Below, piece by piece: positions 1-11,200 of a stretch of DNA of 64,000 bases (position 1 is the first letter of the stretch; each line of letters starts with the position of its first letter). The stretch is from assembly GCA_010015675.1 (NCBI GenBank), contig ML976995.1, positions 400,247 to 464,246 on the forward strand. Reading direction: 5' to 3'. Below the pieces are notes generated by a model. The model saw only the letters and a list, made by a program, of their open reading frames with translations. It did no database searches and was not told the origin of the DNA. A program made the translations under genes and the position numbers. The stretch is from Byssothecium circinans. Taxonomy: Eukaryota > Ascomycota > Dothideomycetes > Pleosporales > Massarinaceae.

Positions 1-300
1 GGATGGCTCTGTTGGTAGCGACGGCGATATCAACTAATTCACGTTGATTTGTTGTGGGTATATTGTTGTACGTAGTTAATTAAGAACTATCACTGCTCCC
101 TACACCTTAATACTAAGCTCAACACCAAGAGCCACTACGCACTAGCTAGCTCCGCAGAAATTGATATATCACGTAGGAACAAGCTCATTTCAGCGTTTGA
201 AGCTACTATACAATTAGTTAGTACGTTTGAAACTCTTATGTGGGGCAACTCCGGAATAACTCCGGAGGGATTCTGGAGGGAGTCCACTCCTTCTTTGTCC
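1..300 (+). mobile_element. possible hAT-type transposon end (remnant)
   Basis: No gene is visible here. Positions about 214-292 carry TTAGTTAGTAC followed by CT-rich bases, GTGGGG, and then repeated AACTCC/CCGGAG/GGAGT blocks. The same order, on the opposite strand, is found at about 63450-63530 beside a real hAT transposase fragment. I infer that this is the 3' end of a related hAT element entering from the left edge. No transposase coding or target-site duplication can be seen, so the limits are approximate. Confidence 0.35.
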
Positions 301-1010
301 AAGGCTGTTGCCCAGTGACGCTCTTGGCATGCTATCTATCGAACGCGTCCTTTTGGTGTGCTTCCCAACCAAGTCTTTCTGTGGACTGCATGTATCAATG
401 GGGCCAAAGAAGAGGTCTCGAAGGGCATCTGGGTTCCCTTTGATGGCATTGCCGTCCATGATGGATATGTAAAGTGTTGTCGAGAGTAGTTAGAAGGGCA
501 TAAAAGTCTAGTAAAAGAGTAGAAGTGGTACGACGGCAGATTGAACTAGATCAAGGGTCTAGGTTGGAAGTCTATGAGAAGATCAGAGCGAAGAAAAAAG
601 GCTTAACGGGGAACGAAAAAGCATCTCCCTCATATAGATTTCGTTGACCTCAGGCGCGCAAACGTACGCTATCCTTCGATTGCACTCTAGTGTATCAGGT
701 CGCAGTCGGATCTCGACATTGAAGTCTACAGTTCGCCACCAAACAATAGGATCCGATTTCTTGGAAACGAGGAGCAGGTCGGATCAATCGTTCGTACGAA
801 GGTGGCATAGAGTGAATGCAATGTAGTCGGCGGTAGACAGAGGGGACCGAGCGCTCCGGGTCGGAGAAGAAGAAAACGAAATATTGCGGCTATTCATAAG
901 CAGAAGACGTCAACAATCAGTATCAATTACGCATGTCAATTTCCCCGTGAGCGTCATGTGTTTGTGTTCCTGTTCCGCATCCTCATAATCGAGCGCCCGC
1001 GTCTCCATTT
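301..1010. other. intergenic, no gene seen
   Basis: This stretch lies downstream of the sugar transporter and holds only short open frames without recognisable domains. It presumably contains the transporter's 3' UTR at its right end. Confidence 0.5.
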
Positions 1011-2648
1011 CTAGATGACATATTTGCCAAATTCTCTTGTCGGGACCTTCCTCTCGAACATGATATCCAGCTCTTCGTACGTCCTTCCCTTCATCTCCGG
1101 AAGCCTAAACCAACACCAAACCAAGCACGGCACGCACAAGCCGCCAAAGAAAAAGCCTAGTTTGCCTCTCAGATTGGCTTCATCTGGATTGATAAGATAG
1201 GGAATGGCGACAGTCATGACGATACCGACGAGAGCTTGGATGGCGGTGGCCACTGCGATTGTCTTCGAACGCACACGGGTAGCGCTCACTTCGCAGAAGA
1301 TGGCGTAGGCGACGGGTCCGACGCTGAAAGGTGTTAGCGTATAGGGTAGGGTAGGAAAGATAGCTTGCGTACCTCCAGTCGAATGTAAAATTCCAGACCA
1401 ATAGCAGTGTCGACTGGGTCCAGATCGCACCTTTTGTTGGCACGACATCCAGGATGCCAACTAGGAACATGATGATCATAAGTAACGTTAATCCCGTATT
1501 GTACAGGATGCGCCGTCCAAACTTCTGCATGAGGAACCACGAGAACACGGTGCTGACCCAGCCAATCGCCAGGAAGCCGATGCCCATGTAATATGCTTGG
1601 GATGTGTTCAGACCTGCGAGGCTGAAGAAGTAGGTTCCATAGTTGATGAGATATATACCGCATAAGACCTGGGTAGCGTAGACGCCGATAGCCGCCTCGG
1701 TTCGCCTCCAGTTCACTTTCCTGAAGACGTCTAGGTATGTACTACCCGCCTCCATCTGCGTTTCAAGCTTGTCGGTTTCGATGATTTGGGCGAGGATGGC
1801 TTTGACATTGACGTGCTTGCTTGACAATCGCCGCAGAGATGTTTCTGCATCGTCGTAACGACCTTGACGAGCGAGCCACCATGGACTTTCCGGCGCAAGG
1901 TACATGCCCGGAATGATGAGAATGACCCAAAACCATTGGAGTGAGAACGGAATCGAATAGGCCCAGTGGCTGTCAAGATCTTTGGTCGCCGCCGTAACAC
2001 CGTTCCCGAGTAGCTGGCCTGTGACGAAACAGAGATTGACGTAGGATGTCGCTACGCTTCGCATCGCCAATGGTGTGACTTCCGAAGCATATGCGGGTGC
2101 GATGACGACGAATGCGCCAAGGACGAGGCCCGCGAGCAGCTCTCCCACGAGGAGGACTTTGAGTGAGCGAGCGAAGAATTGAATGAAGACCAGCCCGGCT
2201 ACCAAAATGACACAAACGTTGAACGTCTTTTTTCTCCCGTACCACTCCATGGGATAACCGGCAGCTAGTGCACCAACCACCTGTCCAATCGGATTCCCCA
2301 TTCCCAATCCAGTCTGCCATGCTGCAGAGATGAGGTAGCCGTCCTCGAATGGATATCCGAAGTCTCGTTGGAAAGCTGGCATAGCGTAGAGATTACCGAG
2401 TAGCTGCGGGTCGAACGCTGTAAAGTTAGCTTTAAAGCATGAGACGGAGCTGTGTGAGTCGTACAAAGCATGAGCACCCCCAAGCTAAAGTACATTGACC
2501 ATCCAATTGCCTTGGGATACAACTTCACAGCTTTCCAAAACGTCAGGGTGTGCTCGACGGCAATGGCCTCGGCCACTTCCTCTGCGCTGTCATGTTGAGT
2601 AGAAAGCTTGCGCACTTCGGCTGGAGGTTCTATCTCTTTCGTTTCCAT
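1011..2648 (-). CDS. MFS sugar (alpha-glucoside/hexose-type) transporter
   Basis: This is a plasma-membrane sugar:H+ symporter of the major facilitator superfamily (Sugar_tr family). I read three exons, 2648-2465, 2417-1373 and 1323-1011, with introns of 47 and 49 nt (GTACGA...ACAG and GTACGC...TCAG). They join in frame to give 513 aa, a normal length for the family. The first junction restores LSFDPQLLGNLYA at the end of TM1, and the second restores FDWSVGPVAYAIFCE. Family landmarks are the loop motif YGRKKT, PESPWWLARQGR after TM6, and GRRILYNTG in the second half. The ATG at 2648 is followed by a hydrophilic N-terminus (METKEIEPPAEV). Similarity is best to fungal maltose/alpha-glucoside permeases, but substrate cannot be decided from sequence. 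A CACGTG box lies about 35 bp upstream of the ATG. The next gene upstream (HET) is on the same strand and unrelated. Confidence 0.9.
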
Positions 2649-3337
2649 TGTAGCCGCTTCTGCAAATCTGCGAGTAAAGCTGTGTCACGTGTAGTTGACA
2701 ATGAGCTCTGAAATCCAGCTGCCTGCTTCTCTAGGGACCAGGCCCATCTTATGCCGCTTGAGAAATATGCAGGGCATGCTATATGGGGATGCTATCAAGA
2801 ATGGGGCGTATCTTTCCAGTGCGGGGCTAGTTTTCGCTATTGGTCGCATCCCCGATTGTGCATGCGCACTGCGTATTCATCGTTGATCCCTCGCCCATAT
2901 GAAGGAGGCCGGTGCCCAGATTACAGCCGGTATTGGGTCGCAATTCATCCTATTACCCGGGGTCGACGTTCTGCATGCAAACACATACTGGGGGAAGAGC
3001 TCGAGGAGAGAATTCGTGCTTGGTGCCTATTGAGCAGCTCGTCGGTGGTCCGATATCGAGGGCGTTATCCGCCGAACACAGTCGATGGTATAGATAGGAC
3101 TGATATGGAAATGTGCACAAGTTGTGCAGATGGTACGATATCGGAGGTGGCATTGCGGAGGCAGGTTGAAACGAAACTCCCGGCTCCGAAAGTGGTATTC
3201 CGTCCGCCGGCAATACCCGGTAAGCTATCCGCTTACTCAGGTAGCCGTCTTTACATCAATATAATTTCCACCGTCTGTTGAATACAGTACCTGAATGTCA
3301 ATATGGTAGATTCCAAACGTCCAGCGATCCTTCCGTC
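2649..3337. other. intergenic between MFS transporter and HET gene
   Basis: This is the transporter promoter plus the 3' flank of the HET gene. A CACGTG motif is present at about 2685. A 176-codon open frame on the + strand (2751-3281) has no domain or codon character that I can support as a gene. Confidence 0.5.
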
Positions 3338-5519
3338 CTACCAGATCTGAATAGTTTCCGTCGTGATCGCGTTCGCTAGCTGGATACCTTTTCCGCACTT
3401 TGGGCAAGGGTGAGATTGCCTCAGAGCACCATGCAAGTGGCATTCACCTATGACGATGTAATGAGAATCAACCTTGCGCAGGATAATAGCAACCTTGGAG
3501 CTATCCAAAAGCCATACGCTATCACCTTCGCGCAAGCATGGAGGCCCAAGTCCAAGGGAATTTCCGGTTGAGAAAAGCACCCTCCCAGATCCGAAAAGTC
3601 TCTGCTGCTCAAGAAAAGCGTCCAATTCTTCCCTACAATAGTGGAACTCGGGTCGCAAACGGCCATAATAATCCTCAACATCGTGATACACCACGCTCTC
3701 CGGGAGTCCCCGGTGTGCAATGTCGCCCTCGCGTACCAAGTCTGCAATGTCGCCCACGGCCTCGAGTCCCCAGTGTGCCAAGTCGCCCTCCACAATGTCA
3801 CATTTGTTCTTGGAAGGGCCGCAAGACAGACATGTGGCCCAACTTGCGAACGCTGGGGGAAAGCCGACGTTGATAAGGTTCCCCCTCTGTCCTTTAGATG
3901 TGATATTTGGCATACCACCAAAGACTCTACCCCAAAACTCGATCTCTTTGGAGCACAGCATCGAGGAAGATATCAATGTAGGAGTTTCCCTGTGTGGTAA
4001 AGGACAGAAAGAGCATTCATGGGCCCCCTCAACTAGCAGTGATTCAACAACTGCTAGTCGATGTCCTCGAACGACGATACGTATCGGCAGAGGTCTCAAA
4101 GCCATGTTTGAAAAGTTCTCTCGCCTGTAAAGCTGATATGACACATCTGCCACAGGATGGCATTCCCGAAGGAACTGGAAGTCGAACGCGCGATTGGATA
4201 CCGTCTGAAACTTTGGCTTGGTCGTCCAAACCGACAGATGCGGAACTGGAAATTCGGCCTTCCAAGCATGTTGTTGGGACTTGTCTTGGATACTGGATTC
4301 GGAGACAGAGAAGTCCCAGGCTTCCATAACCGCCAATTCTGACATGCTGAATTGATTCCTCAGCGGCTTCTGATTGGTTGAAACTGTCCAGTCGGGAACC
4401 CAGGAAGGTAAATGACAGAAGCCCGTCTTCCCACGTACATGCGAGAGGATATCGAGGGACCTTCCGTTCTTGATCGATTGGACGGCAACATTGGTGAAAA
4501 TCCACTCCACCGGCTTCGAGTAGTCCGGGAAGATTTCCATTTTGCTTTCTTCTTTCTCAAGGCTGAGAAGCGCAAAAACCTTGTCGCGAGGGTCTCCGGA
4601 TAAGGCGTTTCGGCCAGCGTGTAGAAGATCAACTATGTCGGGTTTCTGCTTATACAGATCTGTCTCTAGAAGCAGGACACCGGGAGTGGTCCCTCCAACT
4701 GCCTGGGTCGAAAGACCTCCTTGTTTTAGTCGATCGACTGAGAAGAGGGACCAATCCAAGGATTTTGCCCCACACAAAACCGTTGCTTGTCTTGCTAACC
4801 CCACTTCTTGCAAAACCCACACACGATGAAACCACCTGCGAGAGAAAAATGCTTTCACCAATTCTGGGGAAGGGATACTTTCTCGGACTGGAAAAGCAAT
4901 GTCGACCGATTCGTCCCGCCGTATGACGATAGTTTTGGCGAGGTACTTGAAAACCGCTCTGCTGGCTCTGCATTCTTCTCCCAAATAAACAATCACTTGC
5001 TCTGCTGATGCATAGATAGTTCCCATTTGGCGGACCTGGTGATTGCGTTCTTTGATATTGCTCTGGTCAATGCAGATGGAATCAATCCATATCGTTCTCC
5101 TCGCTGTCTGCCGCCTTAATCGTCGAAGCGCAGCTTCACAGTTGGCAGTGATATGAATAACGCATTTGCTTTTGGAACAGATGATGTGGCTTGAGGGTGC
5201 ATCGTCTCCACTCTCAGTTGCCCAGGTGTATGAGAGAGCCTCGTATTTTGGTTTGTCGAGTAGGTTGGCATGCACAATCTCGCATTCGAGGTATTCCGAG
5301 TCGTTGCCAGGCTTGAGAATGAGAAGCCTGATCTCCTGTCCAAGTTCGTAGTTCAGAGGCTCGTAGTGACATTCTATACCTGCCTTCCGCTCGAGTTCAG
5401 AGCCTGATAAGCCTGCCGATATTGGCAATGGTAATGTAAACCCGCAAGAGACAGCAGCGGAGGGCTTGGAATCTACGGATGTCAGGATGCTGGCATACAC
5501 CAGACTTTGAAAGCTCCAT
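3338..5519 (-). CDS. HET-domain (heterokaryon incompatibility) protein
   Basis: This is a HET-domain protein of the kind that triggers incompatibility or programmed cell death when non-self is recognised in filamentous fungi. The diagnostic blocks are YEALSYTWA (about residue 63 of my model), IWIDSICIDQSNIKERNHQV, then MGTIYASAEQVIVYLG, and RRWFHRVWVLQEVGLA. They are followed by a long, poorly conserved C-terminal half. The main open frame (down to the stop at 3338) contains no ATG before the HET domain. A start at ATG 5519 with a 19-nt first exon (5519-5501), an 88-nt intron (5500-5413, GTGTAT...GGCAG) and exon 5412-3338 joins in frame and gives 697 aa; this start is an inference. The C-terminal region holds an imperfect repeat of GD(L/I)AH.GL (see findings). 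No NACHT or WD40 partner domain is visible. Confidence 0.82.
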
Positions 5520-8279
5520 GGCTAAAGGAGAAATGTTGATGAGGGTTATAACTGGGCGTTTATGAGAGTTATAAGGCCGGGAACAATGATTGCTGCTGCC
5601 TGTTACACCCCCGCTCTCGCTTGAGCACACAGCCACAGCTTGCTATGTAACAGCCACAGCTTGCTACTCACACGCACGGGTAGAGTCGGAGTCACGTTTT
5701 TTACCACCCTCTCTGATAAACACACTTCTTAGATGATCGTCAGGGCCTTATTGGTTCGCTGGGGGTGAGATTTGCACGTGACTCTGACCTCAGCCGTATC
5801 CACTACGCTCCGCGAGTATGTAACATCAAATGTGCGCATCCATGTGGCATTGCAGTGAGCAGCAGCTTTACTATCGTCTTGTGTATCCTTCAATGCAACA
5901 TAATAATACTTAGCTGCTGCCATTAATGTAAGTATTTAATACTTATACTCTTATGAATGGATGGTTATTACATAGATGGAACTGTATAGAAGTATTGGAT
6001 CTATTATACTACGTGCGCTAAACCTCCCAACCATACAACGGCATAAGTACCATGGTACCTATGGTATGCCAGGTGCCCAGGTCATCATCGCTGCAAATGC
6101 GCACGATGAACCGCTTACCCTATCTTAAGTCATATAGATACTCTCTCCTTAATAGAGGGATTACCAGCATCCTCTAATTATAGCGCTATCAGCTATAGAT
6201 GGTAAGGAGAGGACATTCTTCTTATGCATATAGGCATATAGTGGCACATCACGTGACCAATCTATCATCAATAAAAATCAAAACTTTTTTTGTTCAAAAA
6301 ATAAGTAAAAAATTGTAAAAAAGATTAGCCGACACCATCTTAGAGAAAAGTCGCTTCGCTTCACGGTTTTTGCTCTTGCTGCCCTACACGTGGGGTCTGG
6401 GCTCCAATACTGCACGTGCGCTGTTTACTTTTGTCCTTAACGAAGGGAATTTACGGTGCCTCCCAGCCGTTGGCCACACGTTCAGGTTCAGGACTGGTAT
6501 TCATTGCGGGATTTGTGATTGTAATTGTATTTATAGGGCGGGTAATTATTTTAGTAGTGGTAGTTGATATTGGGAGGGGATATTAGGGACTGTGTGGGCG
6601 AGGGCGTGGGTAAGGGGTATTTTGGTGTGTGTGTGGGCGGGCAGGCAGGCGGGAATTATCGATGACGAGGTCAACAGCCCGTCTTAGTAGGGCACTAGCA
6701 TCGAACATTTCCACGCTAGAACGACACTCGCTATGATGAAAGACAGAAGTTCTGGGGTGCTACGCCCGAAGGTACAGGCCGTGAGACAGCTCAACACTGC
6801 TCATCTTCTACAAGGACCTCGCATCCAAGGGACAAATCTGCGATCTCCGACCTTATCAAACATCTCACTCCCATTGCCACAACATTCATATTAAGACAAC
6901 ACATACACCTCAAGCCACCCAAGACAGCACCAGCAAACTCTTCCCAAGACCAGCACTCCCAGTTCCACTTCACTCAATCCCCACGTCTCATACTTTCAAC
7001 CCCCCCAGGTACCAACATACAAAACCCCCAACCTCCAACGCCCCAAATGCATTATCACACATCTTTCCCACAAACCTCACCATCCCCCCCCATCCCCCCC
7101 CATAATGCCCTTCCCCAAAATCCTAAGTAGGTCCTTCAACTCCCTCTGTTGCACATTCACCCACCGCCTCCTACCTCCTCCTCCTCCTATGCCCCTTCCC
7201 CATCGTCCCGCTCCTCCAACCTCCTACCAACCCACCAATGAAGTCCACGCCACCCAATCCCAAGCTATCGTCGTGTCGAACAAGGACGCAAACGCGACCA
7301 CGAGATCCAACCCCAGAACCCTCGACCCATCCCCCACGCCGCCGTCAACCCCCCCAAAAACCCTAAGTCCTCCAACACCCCCCATCTTCGCCCCTAGACA
7401 AAAAACGAAACCCTTCCCTCCTCCGCACTCTCAACGTCCCTCGCCGCACACACAAGCACAAGTTTCCAAACCCCGGACCAACATCCGCAAAGGCGAGACG
7501 AGAATCCGAAACCCGTCAGTCATCACCGCGGGCAGAAACCACACCACACCACGTCATGCCTTTGAGTTCCGGGGTTTGGGTTTGATGAAAGGAAAGGGAT
7601 AAGTTGGACCAGGTCTCAAGTTACGTTACATTACGTCAGTTCTGCCGCAAAAGTAGGAAGACAAGACTGGGGAGGTGCTGGTTGTTGGATTGAATGATAC
7701 CGTCTGGCTGTCTCTGTAGGCATATGGCGTATTATCTCCACAGGCAACAAGATCTACCAAGCTTGGACCGGTGGGTGCGGTGTGGCCGGTTGTGTAAAGT
7801 TGGACAATGGGGATGTGGGAGGGAGGGACATGTGAATAAAAATAACAAGCCTGACCTACTGTACAGATACTGGAAGGATGATAGGGTTGATGAGTGTGCG
7901 GGTACGCTTGTTAATAGGACAGAGGGGGGAGATGGGAATCATCAATTAGGGCAGCAGTTGTAGGAAGAGTGCACCGGGATGTTGGGGTGTACTGAGTCGT
8001 GAGAGTGGTGTGGTATGGTGCTGTTAGAGAGCGGGAGTGAGGGGGGTTGGAAGTTTGTTCATCGTGTAGTAGTTTAGCATTACTTCCTTTTTGCCTTTCT
8101 TTTTTCTTTCTTTCTTCGTACATGACTGACGCTCACTTTTCACACTTCCTTCGTACATGCGCGCATTTCCCATATTACCCACAACTACATCCCATCCCAC
8201 CAGAGGATACTACATGTCCCCTTGATTCCACACCATCCCCCAATTCTCCCTTCTATACCACCGCACTCTAAACACATAC
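5520..8279. other. 2.8 kb intergenic region, AT-rich core
   Basis: No gene can be supported with confidence. Two direct copies of CAGCCACAGCTTGCTA occur at 5630-5645 and 5651-5666. About 5900-6350 is AT-rich with short TA-rich runs, and looks like worn repeat or transposon-derived DNA. From 6950 to 7600 the + strand is very C-rich. A doubtful proline-rich reading frame there is listed separately. Confidence 0.45.
7105..7602 (+). CDS. doubtful proline-rich hypothetical protein
   Basis: This is an uninterrupted 165-codon frame starting at an ATG directly after two runs of eight C. The product is dominated by Pro, Thr, Ser and His (for example LLPPPPPMPLP and PTPPSTPPKTLSPPTPP). The composition follows directly from the pyrimidine-rich strand, so an open frame of this length can arise by chance. 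No signal peptide, domain or intron signals are seen. It is listed only because nothing else explains this stretch. Confidence 0.2.
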   Translation: MPFPKILSRSFNSLCCTFTHRLLPPPPPMPLPHRPAPPTSYQPTNEVHATQSQAIVVSNKDANATTRSNPRTLDPSPTPPSTPPKTLSPPTPPIFAPRQKTKPFPPPHSQRPSPHTQAQVSKPRTNIRKGETRIRNPSVITAGRNHTTPRHAFEFRGLGLMKGKG

Positions 8280-11200
8280 CTACCCAGCCACAAAAAATCT
8301 CACGCCCACAACAACACTCTCCTCACTGAACAACCCCTGCCTCTCACACTTAATCTGCCTCAACACGCCCACCTCCACCTTCTCTCCCCTCTTCCCATTC
8401 TTCACCATTCCAGTCTTTCCAACAGCGTACTGAATACTGCAATCTTCGTTCAGGGCCGGATTGTCGGTGGTGGCGAGGCGGTCGGGACTTCGAGGTAGCT
8501 TGAGGCATCGAGTGGGGGAGTAGTCGATAGCAGGGCCTTTCTTTTTGAGGGCCGAAGGTGTGGTTGGGGGAAGCATGGTAGTAGCGGTAATGACGGAGAG
8601 GTCTTTGTTCTTCGTGGGCGAGGGGGTTGTTGGGGGGAGGATGGTATTTGTGGATGGAACAGCTGTGGGAGGATGAGGGGACTCCGCAGGCTGGCTTGCG
8701 ACTCTGGGAATACCGGGAAGATGCATTGTCGCTGAGGCTGGTACGGACGGAAGACGCCCAAGCGCATCGACAGCGGCAGTCTCGGGATGTGATGCAGGCG
8801 TTTGAACAGACGTCACAGGCGTCGGTATAGCCGCTGGTGGCAGTGTCAACATAGCCGGACCTATCATGCTGGCTCTGCCATTCAAGCTGTCCAGGTCCGG
8901 GGTATCCGGCACGCTCGACAACGGCGACGATGAATTCAAGTCAAGTACAGCTTCGCTCAAAGCTCGATCAACTGGTCGCTTTACGACATCTTTTACTGGA
9001 CCTGCAGCCTCTATCATAGGCGGATCAACCTTCATGGGAGATACCGAGCGCGACTGATGCTTCGCAGGCTTCTTGCGAAGAAGCTCTTCGGGGTCATCGA
9101 AGACGAACTTTGTGGCTTTCGGCCCTTGAACGCCAAGGATGCCGTTGGATGCTGTGCGGCGCGATGAAGCTCCTTGAGCGGCATCCGTTGTCTGAGACCC
9201 ATTCCTGGTATTTGATCCCACTAGAGAGTCAACCGGCTGAGTTGGTGGTTTGGCAGCCATAACTGGCAAAGTTGAAGCCGACCTCGTTCTGCCACTAACA
9301 GTCGTCCCTTCGGGAACTACCGAGTCCCTTTTCTTCACTCCAAGATCCTTCTGTACAACCATCTGTTCGGTCTTTCCCGGAGATGTGGGCGGTGGTGTTG
9401 CAATTGCAGCAAACCTTCCGCTTCGACGACGAGGTTGCGCGGAAGACGATTTCCCTGTCAGGGACGAAGCTACCGACTTGCGAGCGGATTTATGCAAAGA
9501 TGAGCGGTTGTTTGACGTCTGCTCCTCCGGTGCTGGAATTCGCTTTATTGGCATATTTCGGGGTGTTTTGAATTTGTGATCGAGAATGACCTCACCAACC
9601 TTCCCCTTAATCACCAAGCGCTTCACCATACGACCGGTACGCGATTGTTCTCCATCAATAGATCCAGAACCGACCGACGAACTCCTCTCGACCTTCTTCG
9701 TCGCGCTAAACATTCCGACCACAGGGGGAGGACCTGGGGCAGGCCAATTGTGCGCAATCATGAACGGGCTCACATAGTGAGGAGGGGGCGGCGGAAAGAG
9801 TCCATGCAGCTGTGATCCCAGTGGTGAGCTATTGTATGCACTCCCATACTCACTGAACGCTCCTCCGACTAGCGAGCCTACGCTGGATGGGGTCTCGTTT
9901 GGGGGTGCGTCAGGGTTGAACGAAGCAACATTTGCCTGTCCGAACGAGACTTTGCGGAGTTGGCTGGGAACTATTCCCGGTGTCGTGAAGGAGTTCGGCG
10001 GGAACGACGCGCTCGCATTTCTGAAGCCATGTAACTGCCCAACATACGAAGGTTCGAATGAAGGCACCGTAAGCTCATCATGAGAGCTATGTAGTGCCGG
10101 ACTCGATACGGGTTCATCAAAGGCAGACAAGCTTGGATCAAATGTGTCCAGTCCCACCATCATGTCGGCGAATGGCATTTGGTAGGGATTGGCATGGACG
10201 AAGCCATCGTACTGGTTGAGATTGAATTGTGGACCAGGAAAGCTGCGTGAGACAGTCGACGGCGCATGTGCCGATGGATAAACCTGGCGCGGTGCAAGTG
10301 GCTGCCTTCGCTGCTCACTAGTAATCTGTTGCGCATCAGCAGCAAACTCGGAAAAGTCCCTCTTATTTCTTTGAGCCACATTGCCGGCTTCTGACAATGG
10401 GTCTATAGTTGGACCCAATTCGTGCGCTAGAGATGGAGGTATCGAGTAAGACGAAGGATGCGTCAAAGGAACTGGTTGGATGCGACCGCCCGTGAACGCG
10501 TCCTGGGAAGCTGGAGGCAGCGATGCATGGGCCTTTAAGCCAGGCAGGAACATCTCGTACTCTGGGTCAGACGAACCTTCGGCGTCCTGGTCCTCATCAT
10601 AGACGTCCTGCCCATCGATCAGCATCGCGCCTGCCACACCATCGATGGGGCTGCCATTGTCTTGGTGTATTCTCCGCACTTGCTTGTCATCTCCCTCATT
10701 CTCTAGATCCAACTCGTACGCGAACTTCTCGTCCGCCAGCCGCATCGGCTTCCTCAAGTATCGCACTCCATCAGTCAGTTTCCTGCCTGTTCCCGCGGTG
10801 ACGACAACATCAACGACACCAAAATTCCTGCCGCCAGGCTTCTGCATATCTGCCACGCCTTCAGGCATAGCCATATTCGCCAGCTCTTTTAGAAACTCCG
10901 CAGAGGGCGGCATCTCACCCTTCTCGTCCAATCCCCGCTCGCCCGCCTCCTTCAAGAGCTCTTCGCAGATTTGCTGCCAACGATCTTCAGGGCGAATCGC
11001 CTTCGTTTTCTGCCGGAGGCTGCCATCGACATTCTGGCCCGGAGGAACGATAACCCACGGTCGTTCCACCATGAAGTCGACACGCGTGCCAGCGAAGACT
11101 TGATGCAAGGGCTTGACATTATTCTTGACATCGCGTTGGTGCACGATCACACAGTTGGATAGCTGTCCATTGAAGAAGACGTCAATCTTCAGATGTTGTG

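Noticed and set aside
2751..3281. 176-codon open frame on the + strand between the MFS and HET genes
   Set aside because: No domain, Cys- and Trp-rich random-looking composition, overlapping open frames on other strands, and location in a promoter region.
5729..5923. 64-codon ATG-started minus-strand frame (MAAAKYYYVALKDTQDDS...)
   Set aside because: Sits at the edge of AT-rich relic DNA. It is too short, with no homologue recognised and no continuing exons.
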